Below, piece by piece: positions 7,729 to 16,181 of a DNA stretch of 51,288 nt. A program made the translations under genes and the position numbers. The notes below the pieces were generated by a model that had not been told where the DNA came from, did no database searches, and worked only from the letters and a program-made list of their open reading frames with translations. Each line of letters starts with the position of its first letter. Positions within the stretch are counted from its first letter, which is position 1. Origin of the DNA: an uncultured Oscillospiraceae bacterium. Its GTDB lineage: Bacteria; Bacillota; Clostridia; Oscillospirales; Oscillospiraceae. Where the stretch lies: positions 1-51,288 of the forward strand of contig CANRFC010000021.1 of the NCBI GenBank assembly GCA_947629795.1, given 5' to 3'.

Positions 7729-8619
7729 CTATTTCAAAAGCCCCATTTCTTGGAGGACCCCTGAAAGCGCCTCCAGCTTTTTCGGGTCCATATCGCACAG
7801 GGGGAGGCGGAGCCCTCCCACGTCCCGGCCCATGAGCCGCAGCGCGGTCTTTACCGGGATGGGATTGACCTGGGAAAAGAGGGCGTCGATGAGCGCCATG
7901 TGCCGGATCTGGAGCCTGGCCGCGGTCTGAAAATCTCCCGCCAGGCACAGGTGGGCCATCTCGGCCACCACGCCGGGGAGGATATTGCCCAGTACCGAGA
8001 TGACCCCCAGTCCTCCCAGGGCCATGAGGGGCACGACCTGGTCGTCATTTCCCGACCAGAGGGAGAAGTCCTCCCCGCACAGTCCCCTGGTCCTGGCCGC
8101 CAGAGCCAGGTCGCCCCCGGCCTCCTTGACCCCGTTGATCCGGGGATCTTCCGAGAGCCGCTTGTAGGTCTCCGCCGTGAATCCCACCCCAGTCCGGGAG
8201 GGCACGTTGTAGAGGATGATGGGCAGGTCCACGGCGTGGGCAATGGCCTCATAGTGCTTGACAAGCCCCGTCTGGGTGGCTTTGTTATAGTAGGGGGTCA
8301 CCACCAGAAGGGCGTCCGCCCCCGCGTCCTGGGCGGCACTGGAGCGGCGGACGGCTACAGCGGTGTCGTTGCTGCCGGCGCCGGCGATGACCTTGATCCG
8401 GTGGTCAACAGTTTGGACCGTGTGGGCGATCAGCGCCTGCTGTTCCTCCGACGAGAGGGTGGCGCTCTCCCCGGTGGTGCCGCAGACGCACACGGCGTCC
8501 ATGCCGGCGTTGATCTGTTCCTCCAACAGGGAATCGAGGACAGGATAGTTGATGGCTCCGTTTTCATCGAAGGGTGTGACGAGGGCGGTACAGGCCCCCT
8601 GGAAAACGGGCTGACGCAA
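7729..8619 (-). CDS. dapA: 4-hydroxy-tetrahydrodipicolinate synthase
   Basis: 296 residues, a class I aldolase-type TIM barrel. It condenses pyruvate with aspartate semialdehyde, the first committed step of the DAP/lysine branch. The signature CGTTGES (46-52), the catalytic tyrosine in LYNVPSRTG (Y137) and the Schiff-base lysine in INGVKEAGGD (K165) are all present. The start ATG at 8619 has AAAGGAG upstream. It lies 29 bases downstream of asd, which makes its substrate, in the same direction, so asd-dapA is an operon. The later DAP genes dapL and dapF sit about 36 kb away; dapB is not in the window. Confidence 0.95.
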   Translation of the reverse strand: MRQPVFQGACTALVTPFDENGAINYPVLDSLLEEQINAGMDAVCVCGTTGESATLSSEEQQALIAHTVQTVDHRIKVIAGAGSNDTAVAVRRSSAAQDAGADALLVVTPYYNKATQTGLVKHYEAIAHAVDLPIILYNVPSRTGVGFTAETYKRLSEDPRINGVKEAGGDLALAARTRGLCGEDFSLWSGNDDQVVPLMALGGLGVISVLGNILPGVVAEMAHLCLAGDFQTAARLQIRHMALIDALFSQVNPIPVKTALRLMGRDVGGLRLPLCDMDPKKLEALSGVLQEMGLLK

Positions 8620-8648
8620 GAAAATGAGCTCCTTTCAAAGGTTGAAAA

Positions 8649-9737
8649 TCATCCTTTGTGCTCCATGTACCCCTGGGCGCAGAGCAGCTCGGCCAGTTCC
8701 ACGGCGCCGCCGGCGGCCCCCCGGAGGGTATTGTGGCTCAGGCACACGAACTTGTAGTCGTACTGGGTGTCGGGGCGGAGCCGGCCGATGGAGATGGCCA
8801 TGCCCTTCTCCAGGTCCCGGTCCAGGCGTGCCTGGGGCCGGTCGGGCTCCTCAAAGTAGTGGAACATCTGCCTGGGCGCCATGGGCAGCCCCAGCTCCTG
8901 GGGGAGGCCCTTGAAGTTGGCCCAGATCTCCTTCATCTCCTCCATGGAGGGGGTGCTGCGGAAGGAGACAAAGACGGCAGCGGTGTGGCCGTTGGTCACG
9001 GGGACCCGGAGGCACTGGGAGGTGATGGAGGGGGAGTCGGTCTTGACGATGACTCCGTTTTCCACCTTGCCCCAGACCTTCAGGGGTTCCTGCTCGCTCT
9101 TCTCCTCCTCGCCGCCGATGTAGGGGATGAGGTTATCCACCATCTCGGGCCAGGTCTCGAAGTTCTTGCCCGCGCCGGAGATGGCCTGATAGGTGCAGGC
9201 CAGGACCTTCTCCACGCCGAACTTCCGCAGGGGGGACAGGGCAGGGGCGTAGCTCTGGATGGAGCAGTTGGACTTGACGGCGATGAAGCCCCGCCGGGTC
9301 CCCAGCCGCTTGCGCTGGAAGGGGATGACCTCCAGATGCTCGGGGTTGATCTCGGGGATGACCATGGGCACGTCGGGGGTCCAGCGGTGGGCGGAGTTGT
9401 TGGAGACCACCGGGCACTCGTGCTGGGCATAGGCCTCCTCCAAGGCCCGGATCTCCTCCTTTTTCATGTCCACGGCGGAGAAGACGAAGTCCACCTCACC
9501 GGCAATCTTCTCTATATCTGCCTGGGCGTCCAGCACCACCATGTCCTTCACTTCTTCGGGCATGGGGACCTCCAGCTTCCACCGGCCCTCCACAGCCTGG
9601 CCGTAGGTTTTCCCGGCGGACCGGGCGCTGGCGGCCAGGGCGGTGAGTTCAAACCAGGGGTGGCCGCAGGTCAGGGTGATGAACCGCTGGCCCACCATTC
9701 CCGTGCAGCCGATGATGCCTACCTTAAATTTTTCCAT
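8649..9737 (-). CDS. asd: Aspartate-semialdehyde dehydrogenase
   Basis: 362 residues. It reduces aspartyl phosphate to aspartate semialdehyde with NADPH. The N-terminal nucleotide-binding loop is GIIGCTGMVGQ (8-18); the catalytic cysteine is in VKSNCSIQ (C158), the form seen in the archaeal/fungal-type branch of the family rather than the E. coli type; VTNGHTAAV holds the expected histidine. ATG at 9737 has CAGGAGG upstream. A GCATAGGATAG element lies on the minus strand about 14 bases before this ribosome binding site (see findings). It is upstream of dapA in one operon. Confidence 0.95.
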   Translation of the reverse strand: MEKFKVGIIGCTGMVGQRFITLTCGHPWFELTALAASARSAGKTYGQAVEGRWKLEVPMPEEVKDMVVLDAQADIEKIAGEVDFVFSAVDMKKEEIRALEEAYAQHECPVVSNNSAHRWTPDVPMVIPEINPEHLEVIPFQRKRLGTRRGFIAVKSNCSIQSYAPALSPLRKFGVEKVLACTYQAISGAGKNFETWPEMVDNLIPYIGGEEEKSEQEPLKVWGKVENGVIVKTDSPSITSQCLRVPVTNGHTAAVFVSFRSTPSMEEMKEIWANFKGLPQELGLPMAPRQMFHYFEEPDRPQARLDRDLEKGMAISIGRLRPDTQYDYKFVCLSHNTLRGAAGGAVELAELLCAQGYMEHKG

Positions 9738-9798
9738 ACTGCTCTGCCTCCTGTTCTGTCTCTGTCTATCCTATGCCGCAAAAAAAGAAAACAGCGGC

Positions 9799-9827
9799 TT
9801 TACCAGCGGCGGATTTTGTACTATAAT
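9799..9827 (+). promoter_or_regulatory. Sigma-A-like promoter for the SpoIID-like gene
   Basis: TTTACC (9799-9804), a 17-base spacer and TATAAT (9822-9827). A hairpin with GGGAGAGG/CCTCTCCC arms (about 9831-9853) follows directly in the leader. Confidence 0.6.
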
Positions 9828-9933
9828 GTCGGGGAGAGGCTTTTTCCTCTCCCGGCCTTCCCGCCGCGGAAGAGTTTGATTGGATACTACCACAACCAGA
9901 CCGAGCCTGTCAACCAATACCCCGGAGGTACCT

Positions 9934-11598
9934 ATGAAAAAAAGATGGCTGGCGGCCCTGAGCGCCGTCACGATGACCCTGACCCTCTGTGTTCCCCTGC
10001 CGGCCCATGCCGAGGGGACCGCCCAGACCCCCGTGCTGGTGGGGCTGAGCTACTCCACCGGCCCCATTCCCGGCGCCAACCTGGAAAACAGCGTGGGGGA
10101 GGGCTACCGGCTGGGTTTCCTGGACGAAGAAAGAAACTTCATTCAGTTGGGATATACTGCCGAAAAAAAGATCTCTGTGGCCAAGACCCAGAACGTTTGG
10201 TATGCCTCCGATAACGATTATCGAAGCTATACCGACAAAGTGACCTCAGACGTGTTTGTGGGCTGCTGGCACGTGAAGCTGGACCTGGCTCCGGCGAGCT
10301 TTGACGAGGCCCAGGCAGCCGCCCAGGCGGTGGGCGGGTTCCCCGCCTGGATCGACGGGGCCTATGAGGTCCGGGTGGGAACCTATGGGACCCAGGAGGA
10401 GGCCCAGGCGGCTTTGGATGCCCTTCTGGCGCAGGGGTACTTGGCCGCATTGGCCTGGACCTCGTCCTACGGTGTCTCGGTGATCACGACAGGTACCAGC
10501 ACGATCCTTTTCCAGTACGATGTGGGCAAGGGCGGGGCCCTGTGCGTGATGCCCGGGGTGGACGACAGTGTGCAGAACATCACCTGGTTCAAGCAGACCA
10601 AGTATTTCGGCGGCTTCCAGTATCAACGGGTCACCGGGGGGAACCTGACAGTCTCCAACGTGGTGGGGCTGGACGACTACGCCAACTGCGTCATCTCCCG
10701 GGAGATGAGCTCCAGTTGGCCCCTGGAGGCTCTGAAGGCCCAGGCCATCTGTGCCCGGAACTACTATGAGACCAGTCTGGGCCGCCACACCGCCGACGGC
10801 TATGATATCTGTCCCACCGCCCACTGCCAGGCCTATTACGGCATGGGCCGCACCAACGAGCGCACCGCCCAGGCCGCCGCCGAGACCGCCGGCCTCCGGG
10901 CTTGGTATCAGGGTGAGCCGGTGAACACCTACTATTTCTCCTCCGACGGCGGGGCCACCGAGGACGTGCGCAACGTCTGGTCCGACAACAGCAATATGCC
11001 CTATCTCTGCGGTGTCATCGACCCCTACGAGGACTATGTGGCAGATAAGAACGCCAATTCCAGCTGGACGGTACAGTTCACCAGTTCTCAGCTCACCGAA
11101 AAGCTCCGGGCCAAGGGCTATAACTGCGACACTGTCACCGATGTACAGCTTACCTTTACCCCCACGGGCAACGTGAAGACCCTCACCTTTGTGGATGCCA
11201 AGGGTACCAGGTACCCCTATACCAAGACCAGCGTAAAGAGCTTCCTGGACCTGAAATCCATCCACTACAACGTCACCGCCTCCGGAGGGGGCTCCGACGG
11301 GGTATACTATACCGACGGCGGCGGGACCCTGTCCTCGCTGGATGGGGCCTATGCCATCGGCGGTGACGGCTCGGTGAGCCAGATCGCCGGGAACCCCTAT
11401 GTTATCACGGGCTCGGGCACCCAGGCCCTTCCCGCCCCCGGGGGAGCGGCAGCGGGGGAGAAGGTCTTTACCTTCCAGGGGGCCGGCTGGGGCCACAACG
11501 TGGGTATGAGCCAGTTCGGCGCCTACGCCATGGCCCTCCAGGGCATGAGTTACCTGGATATCCTCACCTTCTACTATCCCGGTATCGAAATCTATTGA
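9934..11598 (+). CDS. Secreted SpoIID/LytB-domain protein with SPOR-like region
   Basis: 554 residues. A signal peptide ([26 protein letters not shown]) is followed by a region around residues 115-175 that resembles a SPOR domain ([26 protein letters not shown], given here in parts of one repeat). The SpoIID domain follows from about residue 235: the catalytic-type glutamate is E257 in ISREM, then [34 protein letters not shown] and, at the end, [17 protein letters not shown]. Family members are lytic transglycosylases that cut peptidoglycan, in sporulation during engulfment. ATG at 9934 follows GGAGG. An apparently sigma-A promoter and the SPOR-like region suggest this may be a general wall enzyme rather than the engulfment SpoIID itself. 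queA starts 20 bases after the stop. Confidence 0.85.
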   Translation: MKKRWLAALSAVTMTLTLCVPLPAHAEGTAQTPVLVGLSYSTGPIPGANLENSVGEGYRLGFLDEERNFIQLGYTAEKKISVAKTQNVWYASDNDYRSYTDKVTSDVFVGCWHVKLDLAPASFDEAQAAAQAVGGFPAWIDGAYEVRVGTYGTQEEAQAALDALLAQGYLAALAWTSSYGVSVITTGTSTILFQYDVGKGGALCVMPGVDDSVQNITWFKQTKYFGGFQYQRVTGGNLTVSNVVGLDDYANCVISREMSSSWPLEALKAQAICARNYYETSLGRHTADGYDICPTAHCQAYYGMGRTNERTAQAAAETAGLRAWYQGEPVNTYYFSSDGGATEDVRNVWSDNSNMPYLCGVIDPYEDYVADKNANSSWTVQFTSSQLTEKLRAKGYNCDTVTDVQLTFTPTGNVKTLTFVDAKGTRYPYTKTSVKSFLDLKSIHYNVTASGGGSDGVYYTDGGGTLSSLDGAYAIGGDGSVSQIAGNPYVITGSGTQALPAPGGAAAGEKVFTFQGAGWGHNVGMSQFGAYAMALQGMSYLDILTFYYPGIEIY

Positions 11599-11617
11599 GA
11601 AAGTTGGAACTGTTTGG

Positions 11618-12646
11618 ATGAAGACCTCGGATTTTTACTATGACCTGCCCCCGGAGCTCATCGCCCAAACCCCGCTGGAACGGCGGGATGGCTCCCGGCT
11701 GATGCTCCTCAACAAGGAGACGGGGGAGATCGACCACCGCCATTTCTACGAGCTGCCCCAATTTCTCCGCCCTGGCGACTGCCTGGTCCTCAACGACTCC
11801 CGGGTACTTCCCGCCCGGCTGCTGGGCCACCGGGTGCCCTCCGGCGGAGCGGTGGAGGTCCTGCTGCTGGTGGACCGGGGGGAGAAGCGCTGGGAGTGCC
11901 TGGTCCGCCCGGGCCGGAAGCTCCACCCCGGCCAGGAGGTCTCCTTTGGGGACGGTAGCCTGCTCACCGCCGTCATCGAGGAGGAGCTCCCCGGTGGCAA
12001 CCGCATCGTCCGCTTCCGTTATGAGGGCATTTTCCTGGAGATCTTGGAGCAGCTGGGCAAAATGCCCCTACCGCCCTACATCAAGGTGGAGCTCAACGAC
12101 CCGGAGCGCTATCAAACGGTGTACTCCCGGGAGGTGGGCTCGGCGGCGGCTCCCACTGCCGGCCTCCACTTTACAAAGGCCCTTCTCGATGAGATCAAAA
12201 ACAGGGGAGTAGAGACCGCCTACGTGACCTTACATGTGGGACTGGGGACCTTCCGGCCGGTGAAAGAAGACGACCCCACCGAGCATGAGATGCACTCGGA
12301 ATTCTGTATGATTTCTGAAGAAACTGCCGATATTATCAATAAAACGAAGGAAAACGGCAACAGGATCGTCTGTGTGGGCACCACCTCCTGCCGCACCGTG
12401 GAGAGCTGGGCGTCTGAGGACGGAAAACTCCAAAAAAGTGCCGGTTGGACCAACATTTATATCTATCCTGGGTACAAATTCAAGGTGTTGGACGCCCTTG
12501 TCACCAACTTTCACCTTCCGGAATCTACCCTAATTATGCTCGTTTCTGCTCTCGCAGGCCGAAATAACGTGTTAAATGCCTATAAATGTGCAGTAAATGA
12601 GAAATACCGCTTTTTCTCCTTCGGCGACGCCATGTTCATCTATTGA
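11618..12646 (+). CDS. queA: S-adenosylmethionine:tRNA ribosyltransferase-isomerase
   Basis: 342 residues, full length. It transfers the ribosyl part of SAM onto preQ1-modified tRNA, giving epoxyqueuosine. Recognised by the N-terminal [13 protein letters not shown], by [12 protein letters not shown] and by the C-terminal [19 protein letters not shown]. It starts 20 bases after the SpoIID-like gene and is followed by a TfoX-C protein and tgt, the other queuosine gene, so these act in one pathway. Base use changes inside the gene: from about 12300 the codons become clearly AT-richer than the first two thirds (see findings). Confidence 0.96.
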   Translation: MKTSDFYYDLPPELIAQTPLERRDGSRLMLLNKETGEIDHRHFYELPQFLRPGDCLVLNDSRVLPARLLGHRVPSGGAVEVLLLVDRGEKRWECLVRPGRKLHPGQEVSFGDGSLLTAVIEEELPGGNRIVRFRYEGIFLEILEQLGKMPLPPYIKVELNDPERYQTVYSREVGSAAAPTAGLHFTKALLDEIKNRGVETAYVTLHVGLGTFRPVKEDDPTEHEMHSEFCMISEETADIINKTKENGNRIVCVGTTSCRTVESWASEDGKLQKSAGWTNIYIYPGYKFKVLDALVTNFHLPESTLIMLVSALAGRNNVLNAYKCAVNEKYRFFSFGDAMFIY

Positions 12647-12718
12647 GCCATTTCGTGCTGATTTTGACCCAATTTGTGTCTGACTTTTGCAAAATCCATA
12701 GAAAAGGGTGGATTTTTG

Positions 12719-12976
12719 ATGGAATTAGTTGACCTGCCCAATATCGGCCCGGTCCTGGCGGATAACCTGAAACAGATCGGCATAGAAACCCCGGAAGCCT
12801 TGCGGCGCATGGGCCCCGAGGCAGCCTGGCTGGCCATCCGGGACCGGGTGGACCCCGGCGCCTGTCTGCACCAGCTCCAGGCCCTGGCCGGCGCCGCGGC
12901 GGGCGTGCCCAAAAAGGAGCTGCCGCCGGTGCGAAAAGCCGAGCTGAAGGCGTTTTTTGACGCCCATAAGAGGTAG
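12719..12976 (+). CDS. TfoX C-terminal-domain protein (small helix-hairpin-helix-like)
   Basis: 85 residues. The sequence begins LPNIGPVLADNLKQIGIETPEALRRMGPEAAW, the pattern of the TfoX C-terminal domain, a helix-hairpin-helix-like fold also found as a stand-alone protein. It lacks the N-terminal TfoX domain that is associated with competence control. ATG at 12719 has GGGTGG upstream; an in-frame ATG at 12674 has no such site. It sits between queA and tgt. A role in nucleic acid binding is a guess from the fold. Confidence 0.75.
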   Translation: MELVDLPNIGPVLADNLKQIGIETPEALRRMGPEAAWLAIRDRVDPGACLHQLQALAGAAAGVPKKELPPVRKAELKAFFDAHKR

Positions 12977-13048
12977 TAGAGGGACAAATTCCCCTGCGCT
13001 GGGCGGATCCGGGGCTGTTTTGAGTCTCATACGTAAAGGAGTTTTTCT

Positions 13049-14179
13049 GTGTTTGAAGTGATCAAGACCGAGGGAAAGGCCCGGCGAGGGGTATTCACCT
13101 GCGCCCACGGCATGGCCCAGACCCCTGTTTTTATGAATGTGGGCACCCAGGGGGCCATCAAGGGGGCGGTGTCGGCCCACGACCTGAAGGAGATCGGCTG
13201 CCAGATCGAGCTCTCCAACACCTATCACCTCCACCTGCGTCCCGGCGACGATGTGGTCCGGGCCATGGGCGGGCTCCACAGATTCATGGACTGGGACGGC
13301 CCCATCCTCACCGACTCCGGGGGTTTTCAGGTCTTCTCCCTGGCCGGGCTGCGGAAAATCAAGGAGGAGGGGGTCTATTTCTCCTCTCATATCGACGGGC
13401 GGAAGATTTTCATGGGGCCCGAGGAGTCCATGCAGATCCAGTCCCACCTGGGCAGCGACGTGGCTATGGCCTTTGACGAGTGCGTGGAGAACCCGGCCAC
13501 CTATGAGTACGCCAAGGCCTCTTGTGAGCGGACCGCCCGGTGGCTGGAGCGGTGCAAGGCCGAGCACGACAGGCTGAACGCCCTGCCTGACACTGTGAAC
13601 CCCCAACAGATGCTCTTCGGAATCAACCAGGGAGCCACCTTCCCCGACCTGCGGGTGTGGCATATGGAGGAGATCAAGAAGATCGACTGCGAGGGCTACG
13701 CCATCGGCGGCCTGGCGGTGGGGGAGCCCACGGAGGTCATGTACGACATCATCGACACGGTGGAGCCCCACATGCCGGTGGACAAGCCCCGGTATCTCAT
13801 GGGGGTGGGCACGCCCTCCAACATTATCGAGGGGGTGGCCCGGGGGGTGGACTTCTTCGACTGCGTCATGCCCGCCCGGAACGCCCGCCACGCCAGGCTC
13901 TACACCTGGGAGGGGTCCATCAACCTGAAAAATGAGAAGTATAAGCTGGATGAGAGCCCCATCGACCCCACCTGCGACTGCCCGGTATGCCGGCACTTCT
14001 CCCGGGCCTATCTCCGGCACCTGTTTGTGGCGGGGGAGATGCTGGCCATGCGCCTGGCGGTGATGCATAACCTGTATTTTTACAACACTCTGATGGCGCG
14101 GATCCGGGACAGCCTGGACCGGGGGACCTTCGCCCAGTTCCGCGCTGAGTACAGTGAAAAGCTGGAGCGGAAGATTTAA
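13049..14179 (+). CDS. tgt: Queuine tRNA-ribosyltransferase (tRNA-guanine transglycosylase)
   Basis: 376 residues, a TIM barrel with zinc site. It exchanges guanine-34 of GUN anticodons for preQ1. Visible are LSNTYHLHLRPG, the aspartate motif LTDSGGFQVFSL (catalytic region near residue 90), FDCVMPARNARHARLYT with the second aspartate, and the zinc ligands CDCPVCRHF plus a later His. GTG at 13049 has AAGGAG 9 bases upstream, and MFEVIKTEGKARRG is the usual N-terminus. Together with queA it supplies queuosine modification. The yajC promoter follows 15 bases after the stop. Confidence 0.97.
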   Translation: MFEVIKTEGKARRGVFTCAHGMAQTPVFMNVGTQGAIKGAVSAHDLKEIGCQIELSNTYHLHLRPGDDVVRAMGGLHRFMDWDGPILTDSGGFQVFSLAGLRKIKEEGVYFSSHIDGRKIFMGPEESMQIQSHLGSDVAMAFDECVENPATYEYAKASCERTARWLERCKAEHDRLNALPDTVNPQQMLFGINQGATFPDLRVWHMEEIKKIDCEGYAIGGLAVGEPTEVMYDIIDTVEPHMPVDKPRYLMGVGTPSNIIEGVARGVDFFDCVMPARNARHARLYTWEGSINLKNEKYKLDESPIDPTCDCPVCRHFSRAYLRHLFVAGEMLAMRLAVMHNLYFYNTLMARIRDSLDRGTFAQFRAEYSEKLERKI

Positions 14180-14194
14180 TTTTTCCGGAAGGGG

Positions 14195-14223
14195 TTGCAA
14201 AATTTTCCGCAATACGGTATACT
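14195..14223 (+). promoter_or_regulatory. Sigma-A promoter for yajC
   Basis: TTGCAA (14195-14200), a 17-base spacer and TATACT (14218-14223), 45 bases before the yajC start. Confidence 0.8.
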
Positions 14224-14268
14224 ACTTCATACGTTCCGTACGTAATTTGATATTTGGAGGGATCTATC

Positions 14269-14568
14269 GTGCCTACTGAAGGCGGAGGCAGCGGATTTGT
14301 GACCATCATTATGCTGGTGGCCATGCTGGCGATTTTCTATTTTATGCTCATTCGTCCGGAGAACAAGCGGAAGAAGGAAGCCCAGGCCATGCGGGACAGC
14401 CTGGCGGTGGGTGATGTCATCACTACCATCGGCGGCATCGTGGGTACCATCTGTGCCGTGAAGGAGAACACCATCGTCATCGAGACCGGCGCCGACCGGG
14501 TCCGGATCGAGTTCACCAAGTGGGCGGTGTCCAGCAAGGGCGCTCAGGCCACCGAGAGTGCCAACTGA
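14269..14568 (+). CDS. yajC: Preprotein translocase subunit YajC
   Basis: 99 residues. One N-terminal membrane segment (VTIIMLVAMLAIFYFMLI) is followed by RPENKRKKEAQAMRDSLAVGDVITTIGGIVGTI, the hallmark of YajC, an accessory subunit of the Sec/SecDF translocase in the cytoplasmic membrane. GTG at 14269 is chosen because GGAGGGA lies 7 bases upstream; an in-frame TTG at 14254 overlaps that site. It has its own promoter and is followed by a 21-bp hairpin and the TIGR04086-type gene. Confidence 0.92.
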   Translation: MPTEGGGSGFVTIIMLVAMLAIFYFMLIRPENKRKKEAQAMRDSLAVGDVITTIGGIVGTICAVKENTIVIETGADRVRIEFTKWAVSSKGAQATESAN

Positions 14569-14600
14569 GCCCGGAACAAGACAAGACCCAGACATGAAAA

Positions 14601-14650
14601 ATGCCCTCCTCACATAGGATGTCTCAGCACATCCTATATGAGGAGGGCAT
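14601..14650 (+). promoter_or_regulatory. Long hairpin that contains the ribosome binding site of the next gene
   Basis: The arms 14601-14621 and 14630-14650 pair over 21 positions with one mismatch and an 8-base loop. The right arm contains AGGAGGG (14641-14647), the Shine-Dalgarno of the gene starting at 14655. Transcripts coming from yajC would fold this site away. On the plus strand the stem is followed by CTTT only, a weak terminator at best; on the minus strand it is followed by ATTTTT. Confidence 0.75.
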
Positions 14651-14654
14651 CTTT

Positions 14655-15098
14655 ATGCGGAAAACCCAAGAGGAATCGGGAACTCGTCTGCTCCAAAGCG
14701 GGAAAGCGGCGCTCATAGGGGGCGTTCTGGCTCTGGCGGTTTGCCTTGTCTTACTGCTGGCCGCCTCCTTCGGCATCTCACAGGGCTGGTTGAGCACCGA
14801 TCTGGGAGACCGGATCACAGTGGTGAGCTGCGTGCTGGGAAGTTTTGCGGGAGGGCTGTGGAGCGCCCGGAGGGCTCCGACAGGGGCTCTGTTGGCAGGC
14901 CTGGCCTCAGGGGCTGTCCTCTTTTTGCTCCTGCTCACCCTGGGACTGCTCATTTTCGAAAGCGCCTCCTTTGAAAACGGTGCCCTGGGCCTGCTGTGTG
15001 CCAGCCTCTGCGGTGGGGCTGCGGCGGGAGCCTTGGGCGCCGGCAGCGGCGGAAAGAGGAAGAGTTCCGCCAAGTCAAAACGACGTAAGGCCCGGTAG
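14655..15098 (+). CDS. TIGR04086-family membrane protein
   Basis: 147 residues with four hydrophobic segments (about 21-42, 58-74, 83-104 and 112-130) and a very basic C-terminus (GGKRKSSAKSKRRKAR). Size, topology and position directly behind yajC match the TIGR04086 (YrzE-like) family of Clostridia and Bacilli. The function of that family is unknown. ATG at 14655 is preceded by AGGAGGG at 7 bases, but that site lies in the right arm of the 14601-14650 hairpin, so translation is probably controlled by folding of the leader. Confidence 0.7.
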   Translation: MRKTQEESGTRLLQSGKAALIGGVLALAVCLVLLLAASFGISQGWLSTDLGDRITVVSCVLGSFAGGLWSARRAPTGALLAGLASGAVLFLLLLTLGLLIFESASFENGALGLLCASLCGGAAAGALGAGSGGKRKSSAKSKRRKAR

Positions 15099-15364
15099 GG
15101 GGGGAGAGGGACCTTTCCCTTGGTAACATAACATTTTGAAAGGTGAAAAGGGCTTTTCCTTTACAAGGATTTCGAAGAAAATTTTCAAAAAATTTTTGGC
15201 CGCTTTGAAAAAATATATCCAAATTGTATTATTACAGGCTGTAATCTGGCAAGAAACGGAAAAATGGAAATCTTGCGGGGCAAAACTCTGTAAAGTACAA
15301 CATCTTGTGCCCTCGGCGAAATTTCCCGTGGCAACTCTTTGTAGAAAGAAGGAATTTTTGACGC

Positions 15365-15393
15365 TTGTTTACATAATAAAGTTAACATAAAAT
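15365..15393 (+). promoter_or_regulatory. Upstream promoter before spoIIM
   Basis: TTGTTT (15365-15370), a 17-base spacer and TAAAAT (15388-15393) in the AT-rich region. Confidence 0.5.
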
Positions 15394-15425
15394 CTGAGCG
15401 TAACAAAAAATTTTGTAAAAGGGAC

Positions 15426-15454
15426 TTGCGTCAAAAGGGAAAAAGGGTTAGAAT
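15426..15454 (+). promoter_or_regulatory. Downstream promoter before spoIIM
   Basis: TTGCGT (15426-15431), a 17-base spacer and TAGAAT (15449-15454). An alternative sigma-E-like pair lies further down: GCATAGC (15482-15488), 14 bases, CATAGATT (15503-15510). spoIIM is sigma-E dependent in Bacillus, so either could be the real one. Confidence 0.5.
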
Positions 15455-15530
15455 AGGGATACTTTCAGAAGTATTTCCCAAGCATAGCGCTTGGCCACCC
15501 GGCATAGATTGTTGCCGGGAGGTGAGGACT

Positions 15531-16157
15531 GTGCGAAAAGCGATAGCGGGAGTTTGGGCTTCGCCGTCGATGGAGGGTACTCTGGCCCTTATCGTAACGG
15601 CGGCATTTTTTACCCTTGGGGGACTTTTGGGATGCCTGCTGGCCTTCCGGGCGGAGGGCAGCGGTGCGGAGGCCATGAGGGAATATCTGGCTGTTTTTCT
15701 CACCCAGGCCCGGGCCGGAGAACTGGCCTCGCCGGAGACCCTGTCCCTCCTCTGGAGGACCTTCCGCTGGCCTCTGGCCGCTTTCCTGCTGGGGCTCACT
15801 GCCCTGGGGGTCCTGTTCCTGCCCCTGCTCAGCGCGTTGCGGGGTTTCTTTCTGGCTTTCTCCGTCGCGTCCTTTGCCCGGGCCTTTGGCCGTGGGGGCG
15901 TTGGGATCGCGTTTTTACTCCTGGGCGTCACCGGACTGGTGGCAGTTCCTGTTTTTTTCCTGCTGACCGTCCAGGGCTTTTCCTCTTCGGTCAGATTGGC
16001 CGCCTGGAGCGGACAGGGGAGAAGGGGACCGCCCTATGACCTGGCGAGCCTCAGACGCTGTGGGGCATGTGCCGCGGTGCTGAGTGTGTGCGCCCTGTTG
16101 GAGTGCTATCTGGTGCCGGGGTGGGTCGCCTCGGCGGCAGCCGCGCTGTCCCTATGA
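15531..16157 (+). CDS. spoIIM: Stage II sporulation protein M
   Basis: 208 residues (the Bacillus protein is about 214) with five hydrophobic segments: roughly 17-38, 78-98, 103-125, 128-150 and 180-198. In Bacillus, SpoIIM joins SpoIID and SpoIIP in the complex that thins septal peptidoglycan and drives engulfment; it is the membrane scaffold. GTG at 15531 has GGGAGGTGAGG immediately upstream, partly in a hairpin. xerD follows 24 bases later, as in the Bacillus spoIIM-fur-xerD region, which supports the name. Sequence identity to the family is modest, so the call leans on size, topology and neighbourhood. Confidence 0.75.
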   Translation: MRKAIAGVWASPSMEGTLALIVTAAFFTLGGLLGCLLAFRAEGSGAEAMREYLAVFLTQARAGELASPETLSLLWRTFRWPLAAFLLGLTALGVLFLPLLSALRGFFLAFSVASFARAFGRGGVGIAFLLLGVTGLVAVPVFFLLTVQGFSSSVRLAAWSGQGRRGPPYDLASLRRCGACAAVLSVCALLECYLVPGWVASAAAALSL

Positions 16158-16181
16158 CCATACGAGAGAGAAGGTGAGAGA

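Larger units (their letters stand above)
15099..15530 (+). other. AT-rich control region upstream of spoIIM
   Basis: 432 bases without a credible gene, much richer in A/T than the surroundings. It holds two tandem sigma-A-like promoters (15365-15393 and 15426-15454), an inverted pair TTTTTGACGC (15355-15364) and GCGTCAAAA (15428-15436) bracketing them, and two small hairpins (15478-15494 and 15498-15519) directly before the spoIIM start. An 84-codon open frame at 15136-15390 lacks coding character. Confidence 0.6.

Noticed and set aside
8658-10214. Open frame of 518 codons opposite asd and into the SpoIID-like gene
   Set aside because: A shadow of asd; it crosses the asd start region and a promoter, and its product has no family character.
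12650-12718. Promoter between queA and the TfoX-C gene (TTGACC at about 12664)
   Set aside because: A -35-like box is present but no -10 element lies at 16-18 bases; probably read through from upstream.
15136-15390. 84-codon open frame in the AT-rich gap before spoIIM
   Set aside because: It lacks a ribosome binding site and overlaps promoter elements; the product is Lys/Phe-rich without pattern.
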